Part shown: positions 35,599 through 43,536 of the stretch, piece by piece | Numbering within the stretch: position 1 is the first letter of the stretch | Layout of the letters: each line of letters begins with the position of its first letter | Source of the DNA: Thiobacillus sp. | Lineage (GTDB): Bacteria; Pseudomonadota; Gammaproteobacteria; Burkholderiales; Thiobacillaceae | DNA: 64,000 nucleotides | Direction of reading: 5' to 3' | Assembly: GCA_024235835.1 (NCBI GenBank) | Contig: JACKLQ010000001.1 | Coordinates: 682,001-746,000 of the forward strand | Translations under genes and position numbers: made by a program | The notes under the pieces: model-generated | Databases searched by the model: none | Told to the model about the DNA's origin: nothing | Seen by the model: the letters and a program-made list of their open reading frames with translations, nothing else

Positions 35599-36954
35599 AT
35601 GAACACGACGAAGTCGGCCAAGGATCACACCTCCCTGCCCTCCCCCCTGAGCGGCGAGGAAGGCCGCAAGGGCGAGGAGGCCTGGATCGAGGTCATCCAC
35701 AAGATGGATGAGGTCTACAGCGACCTCTTGAAGTACGAGGTGGCCCTGGAGGAGAAGAACGCCGCCCTGGAGGAATCCCAGCGCTTCGTCCTGTCGGTGC
35801 TGTCCTCCATGTCCGACCTGCTGCTGGTGTGCGACCGGGAGGGCCGCATCGAGGTGGTGAACCAGGCCCTCATCAACTTCACGGGCAAAACCGAGGCGGC
35901 GCTGGTGGGCACCTCCCTGTTCGACCTGTTCCCGGACGAGGCCACCCGCATCACAGCACGCCAGTCCTTCGCCACCCGGGGCCTGAAGGGCCTGGCGGAC
36001 TGCGAACTGGAACTGCTGGGCGCCGACACTGTGCCCGTGGCCGTGTCCTTCAACTGCATGCCCCGCCACAACCACCGGGGCGCCCTGCTGGGCATGGTGG
36101 TGACAGGCCGGCCCCTGGGCGAACTGCGCCGGGCCTACCAGGCCCTGCACGAGGCCCACGAGGACCTGAAGCGCACCCAGCAGCAACTCCTGCACTCGGA
36201 AAAGATGGCCTCCCTGGGCCGCCTGGTGGCGGGCGTGGCCCATGAGCTCAACAACCCCATCAGCTTCGTCCTGGGCAACGTCCACGCCCTGCGCCGCTAT
36301 GCAGAACGCCTGGGCCAGTACATCCAGCTGCTGCACGGCGATCACAGCCCAGAGGAACTGGCCCGCCTGCGGGACGAGCTGCGCATCGACCGCATCGTGG
36401 AAGACCTGCCCTCCCTCATGGACGGCACCATCGAAGGGGCGGAGCGCACCCGGGACATCGTCGACAGCCTGAAACGTTTCTCCGTGGTAGACCGGGACCA
36501 GGCCCGCCCCTTCAATCTGGCGGAGGTGATCGAGCGTTCCGTCAACTGGGTGCGCAAGGCCGCTCCGGACCGCTTCCAGGTGGACCTGGACCTGCCCGAG
36601 GGCATCACCGTGGTGGGTTCCTCCGGCCAGATCCAGCAGGTGGTGATGAACCTGGTGCAGAACGCCAGCGACGCCACCGCCGACGTGGCCGAACCGCGCC
36701 TTACCATCACGGCGCGGCAAAGCGGGAATCAGGTGGAGGTGGGATTTCACGACAACGGCCCCGGCATTCCGGCAAGCCACCTGGCCCACATCTTCGAGCC
36801 CTTCTTCACCACCAAGCCCGTGGGCAAGGGCACGGGCCTGGGCCTGGCCATCAGTTACGGCCTGGTGGAAAAGCACGGCGGCCGCCTGGAGGCCGCCAAC
36901 GCGCCCGAGGGCGGTGCCCTGTTCACCCTGAGCCTGCCCCTGGGCAAGCCCTGA
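35599..36954 (+). CDS. hoxJ: Sensor histidine kinase HoxJ
   Basis: This 451-residue soluble kinase has no membrane segment. A PAS domain lies at about 62-175 (SMSDLLLVCDREGRIEVVNQ), which in Ralstonia binds the HoxBC complex. The DHp His is in GVAHELNNPISFVLGNV. The ATPase domain has N box NLVQNASDA, G1 HDNGPGIP, F box FEPFFTTKPVG and G2 GKGTGLGLA. All are intact, unlike Ralstonia eutropha H16, where HoxJ is known to carry an inactivating Gly-to-Ser change. It starts 4 bp after hoxC and is the last gene of the operon. Confidence 0.95.
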   Translation: MNTTKSAKDHTSLPSPLSGEEGRKGEEAWIEVIHKMDEVYSDLLKYEVALEEKNAALEESQRFVLSVLSSMSDLLLVCDREGRIEVVNQALINFTGKTEAALVGTSLFDLFPDEATRITARQSFATRGLKGLADCELELLGADTVPVAVSFNCMPRHNHRGALLGMVVTGRPLGELRRAYQALHEAHEDLKRTQQQLLHSEKMASLGRLVAGVAHELNNPISFVLGNVHALRRYAERLGQYIQLLHGDHSPEELARLRDELRIDRIVEDLPSLMDGTIEGAERTRDIVDSLKRFSVVDRDQARPFNLAEVIERSVNWVRKAAPDRFQVDLDLPEGITVVGSSGQIQQVVMNLVQNASDATADVAEPRLTITARQSGNQVEVGFHDNGPGIPASHLAHIFEPFFTTKPVGKGTGLGLAISYGLVEKHGGRLEAANAPEGGALFTLSLPLGKP

Positions 36955-36958
36955 ACAA

Positions 36959-37039
36959 TGTAGCCCGGAGGAGGCGAAGCCGAGTCCGGGAAAGCCCGTC
37001 GCACCGGTCCTGGACTCGTTGTACTCCTCCAGGCTACGG
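36959..37039. repeat. Palindromic repeat GTAGCCCGGA type, copy 2 (hoxJ-purT)
   Basis: Outer arms GTAGCCCGGAGGAGGCGAAG and CTCCTCCAGGCTACGGG, with an inner second dyad, about 80 bp in all. It is related to 11801-11836. It lies between the convergent ends of hoxJ and purT and may end both transcripts. Confidence 0.7.
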
Positions 37040-37057
37040 GTCTGTTGAGGCGTCCTC

Positions 37058-38263
37058 CTAGGCCTTCACCGGCCGTACCTTGCCGGCCGCTTTCTTGGCC
37101 CTTGCCCTGGCCTCGTCCGTGTCCTTGCCTTCCGCCAGGGCCACGCCCATCCGGCGGCGGAAGAAGGCCTCCGGCTTGCCGAACAGGCGGATGTCGGTAC
37201 CCGGGACCCGCAAGGCCTCGTCCACGCCCTCGAAGCGGATGCCCTCCGCCTCCATGCCGCCGTAGATGACGGCGGAGGCACCGGGATTGCGCAGACTGGT
37301 GTCCACGGGCAGGCCCAGGATGGCCCGGGCGTGGAGCTCGAATTCGCTCTGCCGCTGGGTGGCCATGGTGACCATGCCCGTGTCGTGGGGCCGGGTGCTC
37401 ACTTCCGAGAACCACACCTTGTCCCCCTTGATGAAGCACTCCACGCCGAACAGCCCCAGGCCCCCCAGGTTGTCGGTGACGGCCTTGGCGATGCGCCGGG
37501 CCTCCGCCAGGGCCTTGGCGGACATGGGCTGGGGCTGCCAGCTTTCCACATAGTCCCCCTTCACCTGCACGTGGCCGATGGGCTCGCAGAAGTGGGTTTC
37601 GATCCGCCCGTCAGCACCTTTGGCCCGCACGGTGAGCTGGGTGATCTCGTAGTCGAAGTCGATGAAGCCCTCGACGATGACCCGGCCCTTGTCCACCCGT
37701 CCGCCGCTGGCGGCATAACGCCAGGCCCCGGTCAGGTCCTCCTCGCTGTCCACCTTGCTCTGGCCCTTGCCGGAAGAGGACATGACGGGCTTCACCACGC
37801 AGGGGTAGCCGATGCCGTCCTTGCCTTCCACGGCGGCACGCAAGTCCTTCAAGGAGTCGGCGAAGGCGTAGGGCGAAGTGGGCAGCTTGAGTTCCTCGGC
37901 GGCCAGGCGGCGGATGCCTTCCCGGTTCATGGTGAGATTGGCGGCCCGGGCGCTGGGAATGACCGTGCAGAGGCCCGCCTTCTCCAGTTCCAGCAGGGTC
38001 TCGGTGGCAATGGCCTCGATCTCCGGCACCACCAGGTGGGGTTTCTCCGAGTCGATGAGGCGGGCCAGCACGTTGCCATCGCTCATGTCGATGGTCTGGG
38101 CATGATGGGCCACCTGGTGGCCCGGGGCGTTGTCGTAGCGGTCCACGGCGACGACTTCCACGCCCAGGCGCTGCAGGGCGATGATGACTTCCTTACCCAG
38201 TTCGCCCGCTCCCAGCAGCATGACCCGGGTGGCAAAGGGGGACAAAGGGGTTCCGATATGCAT
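37058..38263 (-). CDS. purT: Formate-dependent GAR transformylase PurT
   Basis: This 401-residue ATP-grasp enzyme adds a formyl group from formate and ATP to GAR in purine synthesis. Motifs are RVMLLGAGELGKEV, EIEAIATETL, TKLTMNREGIRR-like NLTMNREGIRRLAAEEL, KPVMSSSGKGQS, and VSTRPHDTGMVTM. The ATG at 38263 (MHIGTPLSPF) matches family starts; TTG 38272 is an alternative. It is divergent from the LysM/FecR gene with a 64-bp shared promoter gap. Confidence 0.96.
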   Translation of the reverse strand: MHIGTPLSPFATRVMLLGAGELGKEVIIALQRLGVEVVAVDRYDNAPGHQVAHHAQTIDMSDGNVLARLIDSEKPHLVVPEIEAIATETLLELEKAGLCTVIPSARAANLTMNREGIRRLAAEELKLPTSPYAFADSLKDLRAAVEGKDGIGYPCVVKPVMSSSGKGQSKVDSEEDLTGAWRYAASGGRVDKGRVIVEGFIDFDYEITQLTVRAKGADGRIETHFCEPIGHVQVKGDYVESWQPQPMSAKALAEARRIAKAVTDNLGGLGLFGVECFIKGDKVWFSEVSTRPHDTGMVTMATQRQSEFELHARAILGLPVDTSLRNPGASAVIYGGMEAEGIRFEGVDEALRVPGTDIRLFGKPEAFFRRRMGVALAEGKDTDEARARAKKAAGKVRPVKA

Positions 38264-38327
38264 GTCGGCCAATCCAATCTATCGAACGTAAAATAGGCCT
38301 ACCAAGGTTACCGTAAGAGCGCACCCC

Positions 38328-40223
38328 ATGGCCGAACCTCATCGACACATCGCACTTCGCCTCATGGCGCTCGCCATGGCCGGTCTGCTCTTCCTGCCTT
38401 TGCCGGGCCACGCCGCCAGCGACTCAAGCGATTGGCAATACCTCACGGTACCCGGCGACACCCTCATCGGCATCGGCCAGCGCTACCTCAGGAATCCCGG
38501 CGACTGGCCCCGAATCCAGTCCGAGAACAGGGTGGACATTCCCAAGCGCATGCCCACCAACTTCCGCCTGCGCATCCCCGTGCAACTCCTCAAGGTCACC
38601 CCGGCCCCCGTGACCGTCACCTCGGTGACTGGCAACGTGCGCGCCAAGGGAGCCGATGGCCGCTTCCAGCCCCTCCAGGCCAACGCCCGGCTCATTGGCG
38701 GCGAGACCGTCATCACCGGTCCCCGCAGCAGTGCCGCGTTCCGTTTCGCCGATGGCACCACCCTCACCCAGCAGGCCTCCAGCCGCCTGGGCTTCGGCCG
38801 ACTGGCGGCCTACGGCAACACCGGCATGATCTCCACGGAACTGAGCCTGGAGGCCGGTCGCCTGGAGGCCAGCGCCGCCAGGCAGCAGGCCCCCGCCGGC
38901 GGCTTCAGCGTACGCACCCCCGTGGCCGTGGCCGGTCTGCGGGGCACCGGATTCCGCCTCAACGTGGCGGAGGACGGCCAGCGCATGACCAACGAGGTCA
39001 TGGAAGGCAGCGTCGCGGTGAGCGCCAAAGGCAAGGCCGTGGCCGTGAACGCCGGCTACGGCACCTACACCGAGGCAGGCAAGGCCCCGGTGCAGCCCCG
39101 GGAACTGCTGGCCCCGCCCGACGTAAGCGCCATGCCCGGCACGATCCAGCGCCAGCCACTGCAGTTCACCAAGCCGCCCCAGGCGGGCGCCGTGGCCTGG
39201 CGCGCCCGCGTGGCCGGGGACGAGGGCCATGGTTCGGTGCTGCTGGACGACGTATTCACGGGCCCCACGGCCCAATGGAGCGACAACCTACCGGACGGCA
39301 CCTATTACCTGCTGGCCCGTGCCATCGACGAGGCGGGCCTGGAGGGCATGGAAAGCGTCCACGCCTTCATCCTGGATGTACACCCCATGCCCCCCGTGCC
39401 CATCGCCCCGGCCCTGGGAGAACGGTTCTACGTGCCCCAGTCCAACTTCGCCTGGACCGCCGTACCGGACGCCCACGGCTATGTGCTGCAGGTTTCCCCC
39501 ACCCCGGAATTCAACAACGGCGTGCTGGAGCGCAAGCTGCCCCCGGTGGTCCAGCACCAGGAAGTCCTGACGGAAGGCGAATGGCACTGGCGGGTGGCCA
39601 GCCTGGACGACGCGGGCCGGATGCACCTTTTCAGCCCCCACCGGGCCTTCATCGTCAAACCCCTGCCCATACCCCCTGCCGACGCGCAGAGCAAGGCAGA
39701 TGGCGGCAAGGCTCACTTCACATGGAGCACGGTCAAGGGCGCCGACAGCTACGGCATCGAGATCGCCAGGGACCGGAAGGTGGTGGCCAGCAAGCAAGCC
39801 AGGGAAACCGCCGCCTTCGCGGTACTGGAGCCGGGCAAGTACCACTGGCGGGTGCGGGGACACGAGGAGGATGGCCAGGCCGGCGGCTGGAGCCCCCACA
39901 ATGTGGTGATCCTGCCCCCGCCCCCCCCCACGGACTTGCGGGTGGACGCCAAGGCCACGCCACCCGGCGTGGCCTGGCAGGGCAAGGCCAAGCGCTACCG
40001 CGTGGAAGTGGCACCGGAACCCGCCTTCGCCAACCCCGTCCTGAGCATGGTCACAGACGCCTCCAGTGCTGTCCTGAAGGACCTGCAACCCGGCGACTAC
40101 CACGTCCGGGTCATCGCCCTGGGCGAGGACGGTGTTGCAAGCCTGCCCAGCCCGGCCGTGGCCTTCACCCTGGAGCGGCAGGTGCCCTGGTGGATGTTGC
40201 TGTTCATGCTCCCCGTCCTCTGA
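38328..40223 (+). CDS. LysM and FecR-domain exported protein
   Basis: This 631-residue protein has a signal peptide (about 1-30, AMAGLLFLPLPGHAA). A LysM domain covers about 38-84 (YLTVPGDTLIGIGQRYL). A FecR domain covers about 100-220 (VTGNVRAKGADG, PRSSAAFRFADGTTLTQQ, FSVRTPVAVAGLRGTGF). Several Fn3-like units follow, repeating patterns such as FAWTAVPDAHGYVLQVS and GKYHWRVRG. A short hydrophobic C-terminal end (VPWWMLLFMLPVL) may be an anchor. LysM binds peptidoglycan; FecR domains of this kind occur in cell-surface proteins, often outside iron signalling. It is followed 28 bp later by a GGDEF gene, likely co-transcribed. Confidence 0.85.
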   Translation: MAEPHRHIALRLMALAMAGLLFLPLPGHAASDSSDWQYLTVPGDTLIGIGQRYLRNPGDWPRIQSENRVDIPKRMPTNFRLRIPVQLLKVTPAPVTVTSVTGNVRAKGADGRFQPLQANARLIGGETVITGPRSSAAFRFADGTTLTQQASSRLGFGRLAAYGNTGMISTELSLEAGRLEASAARQQAPAGGFSVRTPVAVAGLRGTGFRLNVAEDGQRMTNEVMEGSVAVSAKGKAVAVNAGYGTYTEAGKAPVQPRELLAPPDVSAMPGTIQRQPLQFTKPPQAGAVAWRARVAGDEGHGSVLLDDVFTGPTAQWSDNLPDGTYYLLARAIDEAGLEGMESVHAFILDVHPMPPVPIAPALGERFYVPQSNFAWTAVPDAHGYVLQVSPTPEFNNGVLERKLPPVVQHQEVLTEGEWHWRVASLDDAGRMHLFSPHRAFIVKPLPIPPADAQSKADGGKAHFTWSTVKGADSYGIEIARDRKVVASKQARETAAFAVLEPGKYHWRVRGHEEDGQAGGWSPHNVVILPPPPPTDLRVDAKATPPGVAWQGKAKRYRVEVAPEPAFANPVLSMVTDASSAVLKDLQPGDYHVRVIALGEDGVASLPSPAVAFTLERQVPWWMLLFMLPVL

Positions 40224-40251
40224 CCCTTTTCATTCTGAGCTGAAAAACATC

Positions 40252-41241
40252 ATGGAAGCCACCAGCCCGGAACTCATCCACGAGGTCCTGGAGTCCATCG
40301 TCCTGCTCACGGAGCAACGAGACCAGCGTTCCCTGGAACACAGCCTGTTCCATTCCCTGGAGGAAATGCTGGAGGGTGTGGAATGCCAGGTGCTGGAATT
40401 CCGGGAATCCGGCGATTTCCACGTCATCCACACCACCCAGGAAGGCCACGACCTGCCCGATGCCATCCTGGACATGGCTCTGGACATGGCGGGCATGGAA
40501 GAAACCCGCAACACCCAACTGGGCGGCATGTCCTTCCTGCTGGTCAATCTCACCGTGCACGACCTGACAGCCAGGCGTGTGCTGGTGCTGTGGCGGACCA
40601 CCTGGGACGACACCGACACCCGCCTGGCCCTCGGCATGGTGCGGGTTTACATGAACTTCACCCGCCTGCTGTTCGACAGCGAGAAGGACACCCTCACCGG
40701 CCTTTACAACCGCAAGCGCCTGGAGCGACGCCTGGCGGAGATCACCACCGCCCACCTCAACAGCCGGCGCCAGGAAGACCGCACCGGCCGGGGGGAGTAC
40801 CTGGCCCTGCTGGACCTGGACCGCTTCAAGAAGGTCAACGACAAGCACGGTCATCTCATCGGCGACGAGGTACTCATCATCTTCGCCAACATCCTGCACC
40901 AGAGCCTGCGGGAATCCGACATGTGCTTCCGCTACGGCGGCGAGGAATTCCTCATCCTGCTCCAGGACGTCACCCGGGAACACGCCCAGTCCGCTCTGGA
41001 TCGCATCCGCCACAATGTGGAAAGCCATGGCTTTCCCCAGGTGGGCAAGGTCACCGTCAGCGTCGGTTTCAGTGCCATCGACTGCCAGTTGCAGCCGGCC
41101 AGCCTCAGCATCGTCGAGGCCGACCGGGCCCTCTATTTCGCCAAGGCCCACGGGCGCAACCAGGTGCGGGACTACCAAGCCCTGGTGGAAGCCGGGCTGC
41201 TCAACCCGCCCCAGCAGGATGGGGGAATGGAGCTCTTCTAG
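40252..41241 (+). CDS. Diguanylate cyclase
   Basis: This 329-residue soluble protein has an N-terminal GAF-like region (about 10-140) and a GGDEF domain (about 145-315). The active site GGEEF is intact (FRYGGEEFLIL), with an RESD inhibitory site five residues before it and TLTGLYNRKRLERR at the domain start, so it should make cyclic di-GMP with feedback control. The start is ATG 40252. It may be co-transcribed with the LysM/FecR gene. Confidence 0.92.
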   Translation: MEATSPELIHEVLESIVLLTEQRDQRSLEHSLFHSLEEMLEGVECQVLEFRESGDFHVIHTTQEGHDLPDAILDMALDMAGMEETRNTQLGGMSFLLVNLTVHDLTARRVLVLWRTTWDDTDTRLALGMVRVYMNFTRLLFDSEKDTLTGLYNRKRLERRLAEITTAHLNSRRQEDRTGRGEYLALLDLDRFKKVNDKHGHLIGDEVLIIFANILHQSLRESDMCFRYGGEEFLILLQDVTREHAQSALDRIRHNVESHGFPQVGKVTVSVGFSAIDCQLQPASLSIVEADRALYFAKAHGRNQVRDYQALVEAGLLNPPQQDGGMELF

Positions 41242-41304
41242 GATCGGGGCAGAGCAGGCACCGCCCCCCCCGGGTTGGCACTTCGACAACGGCGGTTCAC
41301 CAGC

Positions 41305-41562
41305 ATGTTCAAATTTGCACGGAAATTCGACAAGAGAATCCTGCGCGCGTCCGTCGCGAAGCGGTACATCCGCGGCGAAGGCATCGAGATAGGCGCTCTC
41401 GGCACGCCCTTGAAGGTTCCAAGGGGTGCCAGGGTGCAGTACGTGGACAGGATGTCGAAGAGCGCCTTGTACGAACAATATCCAGAACTCAAGGGGAGGT
41501 CCCTGGTGGATGTCGAGTGCATCGACGACGGAGAGGTGCTCCAGCACATTCCTAACAACTCG
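41305..41562 (+). pseudogene. SAM-methyltransferase-like protein, 5' fragment
   Basis: The first 86 codons of a gene continued at 43017-43454. It reads KRYIRGEGIEIGALGTPLKV (the glycine-rich SAM-binding loop), QYVDRMSKSALYEQYPEL and DVECIDDGEVLQHIPNNS. After IPNNS the frame enters an IS110/IS1111-type element. Removing the element gives IPNNS-VDFIIANHF, a continuous frame of about 231 residues. The family is probably class I methyltransferase, often near glycan or surface genes. Confidence 0.82.
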
Positions 41563-41578
41563 TATATGGACTCCCCCC

Positions 41579-41834
41579 AAAAGCAAGAGCGTTGATCGAT
41601 AAGAATGACAGGGAGGAAACGCATGCAGTCGTATATCCGGCATCTGGAGTGGGTTCTGAATGACCCGTGCCGACATGGAATCTGCCCACGGGGCGCCAAT
41701 CGGTACAAGCGGCTGCTGGGGAGCCGGCAGTGTTATCGGCGTCAATCCGTGTGGGTGCGACCTCTTTAGCCATGATGGGCGATCAGTCTCTTGGCAAACG
41801 CGGGGTGGGAAACACTGTTTTCTCCTTGCTGAAC
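41579..41834 (-). ncRNA. Possible bridge-RNA region of the IS110-family element
   Basis: About 256 bp of the element lie downstream of the transposase gene with no supported reading frame. IS110-family elements are now known to encode a bridge RNA in a non-coding end, downstream of the gene in the IS1111 group. Position and size fit; the RNA itself, its ends and its loops have not been worked out here. Confidence 0.4.
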
Positions 41835-42923
41835 CTATTGGGCGATGGCGAACGCGGTGCGTTCGATCTTCTTGTTCGGCCGGCTGACCGGCTGGCCGTA
41901 GGGCGCGGCATCCCGGAGCACGGCAAAGCAGATGCGCGCCAGCTTGTTGGCCAGGGCGCAGGCCGCCTTGTTGTGGTTGGCCCGTGCCTGCACCTCAAGC
42001 GCCCAGGTGCGCAGGCCATCCAGGCTCCGGTTCGCCTGTCGGGCCACGTAGGCCGCGCGCAGCACGGCTCTCGCCCCGTGGGTCAACAGCATCCTCAGGT
42101 AACGGTCGCCCTTCTTCGAGATGCGCCCCAGGGTCCGGCTGTTGCCGGACGAGAATTCCCTCGGCGTGAGACCGAACCAGGACGCGAAGTGGCGGGCATC
42201 CTTGAAGTGGGCCACCGAGCCGCCGGTGGCGGCGACCATCGCCGTGGCGGTGAGCAGGCCAATACCCGGCACGGTGAGCAGGTGGGCACAGGCCGGACTG
42301 TGACGGGCGGCATCGGTCAGTTCCCGTTCCATTTGGGCGATGCGTTGTTCCAAAAGGCGTATTTCCTCGATGAGCCGGTTCATGGCGCCCCGGATCAGCC
42401 CGGGGATACGCACCTCGGGATCGGCCAATGCCCGGCTGATTGCCTCGACGCCGGTGCGCGCCCCCTGTGGAATGACCAAGCCGAATTCCCGGCAGAAACC
42501 GCGCAAGGCGTTGATGCGGGCGGTTCGCGTGCTCATCCAGAGGGAACGGATGCGGTGCAGGCCTTGCAAGGCCTGCTGCTCTTCCGACTTGATCCGCACG
42601 GGCACGATGTCGGACGCGCGAGCCGCTTCAAGCAGGGCGCGGGCATCGGCGGCGTCAGTCTTGTTGCGCTTCACGTAGGCGCGGACATAGGCGGCGGGCA
42701 AAAGCAGGACCCGGATGCCCAGGCCGGCCAGGCGCCGGCCCCAGTAGTGGGCGGAACCGCAGGCTTCCATGATCACGGTGTCGATATCGCGGTTGTCGAA
42801 CCAGCGCTCAAACTGGGCGCGGGTGAGGCGGTGGGATTCGACTACCTTCCACTGCGCATCGGCGACGGCGAGTTGGAAAATGGATTTGGCCAGATCAACG
42901 GCTACGGTTGTACTAGCTTTCAT
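41835..42923 (-). CDS. IS110-family transposase
   Basis: This 362-residue recombinase starts MKASTTVAVDLAKSIFQLAV with GGAGTCCACC upstream of the ATG at 42923. It has an N-terminal RuvC-like DEDD domain (VAVDLAKS, VIMEACGSAHYWGR, KRNKTDAADARALLE) and a C-terminal Transposase_20 domain with the catalytic-Ser region (LLTVPGIGLLTATAMVAATG, FASWFGLTPREFSSG). The gene is intact. Confidence 0.95.
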   Translation of the reverse strand: MKASTTVAVDLAKSIFQLAVADAQWKVVESHRLTRAQFERWFDNRDIDTVIMEACGSAHYWGRRLAGLGIRVLLLPAAYVRAYVKRNKTDAADARALLEAARASDIVPVRIKSEEQQALQGLHRIRSLWMSTRTARINALRGFCREFGLVIPQGARTGVEAISRALADPEVRIPGLIRGAMNRLIEEIRLLEQRIAQMERELTDAARHSPACAHLLTVPGIGLLTATAMVAATGGSVAHFKDARHFASWFGLTPREFSSGNSRTLGRISKKGDRYLRMLLTHGARAVLRAAYVARQANRSLDGLRTWALEVQARANHNKAACALANKLARICFAVLRDAAPYGQPVSRPNKKIERTAFAIAQ

Positions 42924-43016
42924 GGTGGACTCCTTTCGTCTCAACCTGATCCCCAACCCTTGGTAGATCATTGGTGCTTAGACACCGCGATAAGGCGGGG
43001 GGAGTCCATCCCATCA

Positions 43017-43454
43017 GTTGACTTCATCATCGCGAACCACTTCATGGAGCATTGCCAGGACTTTCTTGGCACATTGCTCGTGCACGCTGGGAAGCTCAGG
43101 CCCGGTGGTCGCTTGTATTACGCGATTCCCAACCGTCTGTTCACCTTTGACAGGGATAGGCCGAACACCACGATCGAACACCTGGTTCTGGACCATGAGC
43201 AAGGACCCAGCTTGAGCAAGCGTGATCACTACCTGGAATGGGTTCATCTCGTCGCGAAGACACCCGCTCACAAAGCAGGAGCCTACGCCCAGTCTCTGAT
43301 GGACGCCGCATACTCGATCCACTTTCACGCATGGGACGCAAGGGCCCTGCTCCACTGCCTGACCGCGGGAATCGAGTACTTGAGGTTTCCCGGATCAGTC
43401 GTTCACTTCGAAATGAATGGCCACGAAGTGATCTGCCTGATCGAAAAGGAATAG
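43017..43454 (+). pseudogene. SAM-methyltransferase-like protein, 3' fragment
   Basis: Continuation of 41305-41562 beyond the IS110-family element, 145 residues. It reads VDFIIANHFMEHCQDFLGTL (the post-motif region of class I methyltransferases), LRPGGRLYYAIPNRLFTFD and ends GHEVICLIEKE. No good start codon or ribosome site is near, so it is unlikely to be made alone. Confidence 0.82.
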
Positions 43455-43536
43455 CCTGCAGACGGGCGGATACCGGTGCTCAACATGGATTGGTCCCGTT
43501 GCCGGAAGACTTCGCGTCGCTCAGCCCCACTTACTA

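Larger units (their letters stand above)
41562..43016 (-). mobile_element. IS110-family (IS1111-type) element
   Basis: The element is about 1,455 bp. A perfect 13-bp inverted repeat ATGGACTCCCCCC lies slightly inside each end (41566-41578 and, inverted, 42997-43009); subterminal repeats are the mark of the IS1111 group. No target duplication is seen, as expected. Exact ends are uncertain by 1-2 bp and were placed by restoring the methyltransferase frame. The transposase is on the minus strand, leaving about 260 bp of non-coding DNA behind it. Confidence 0.85.
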
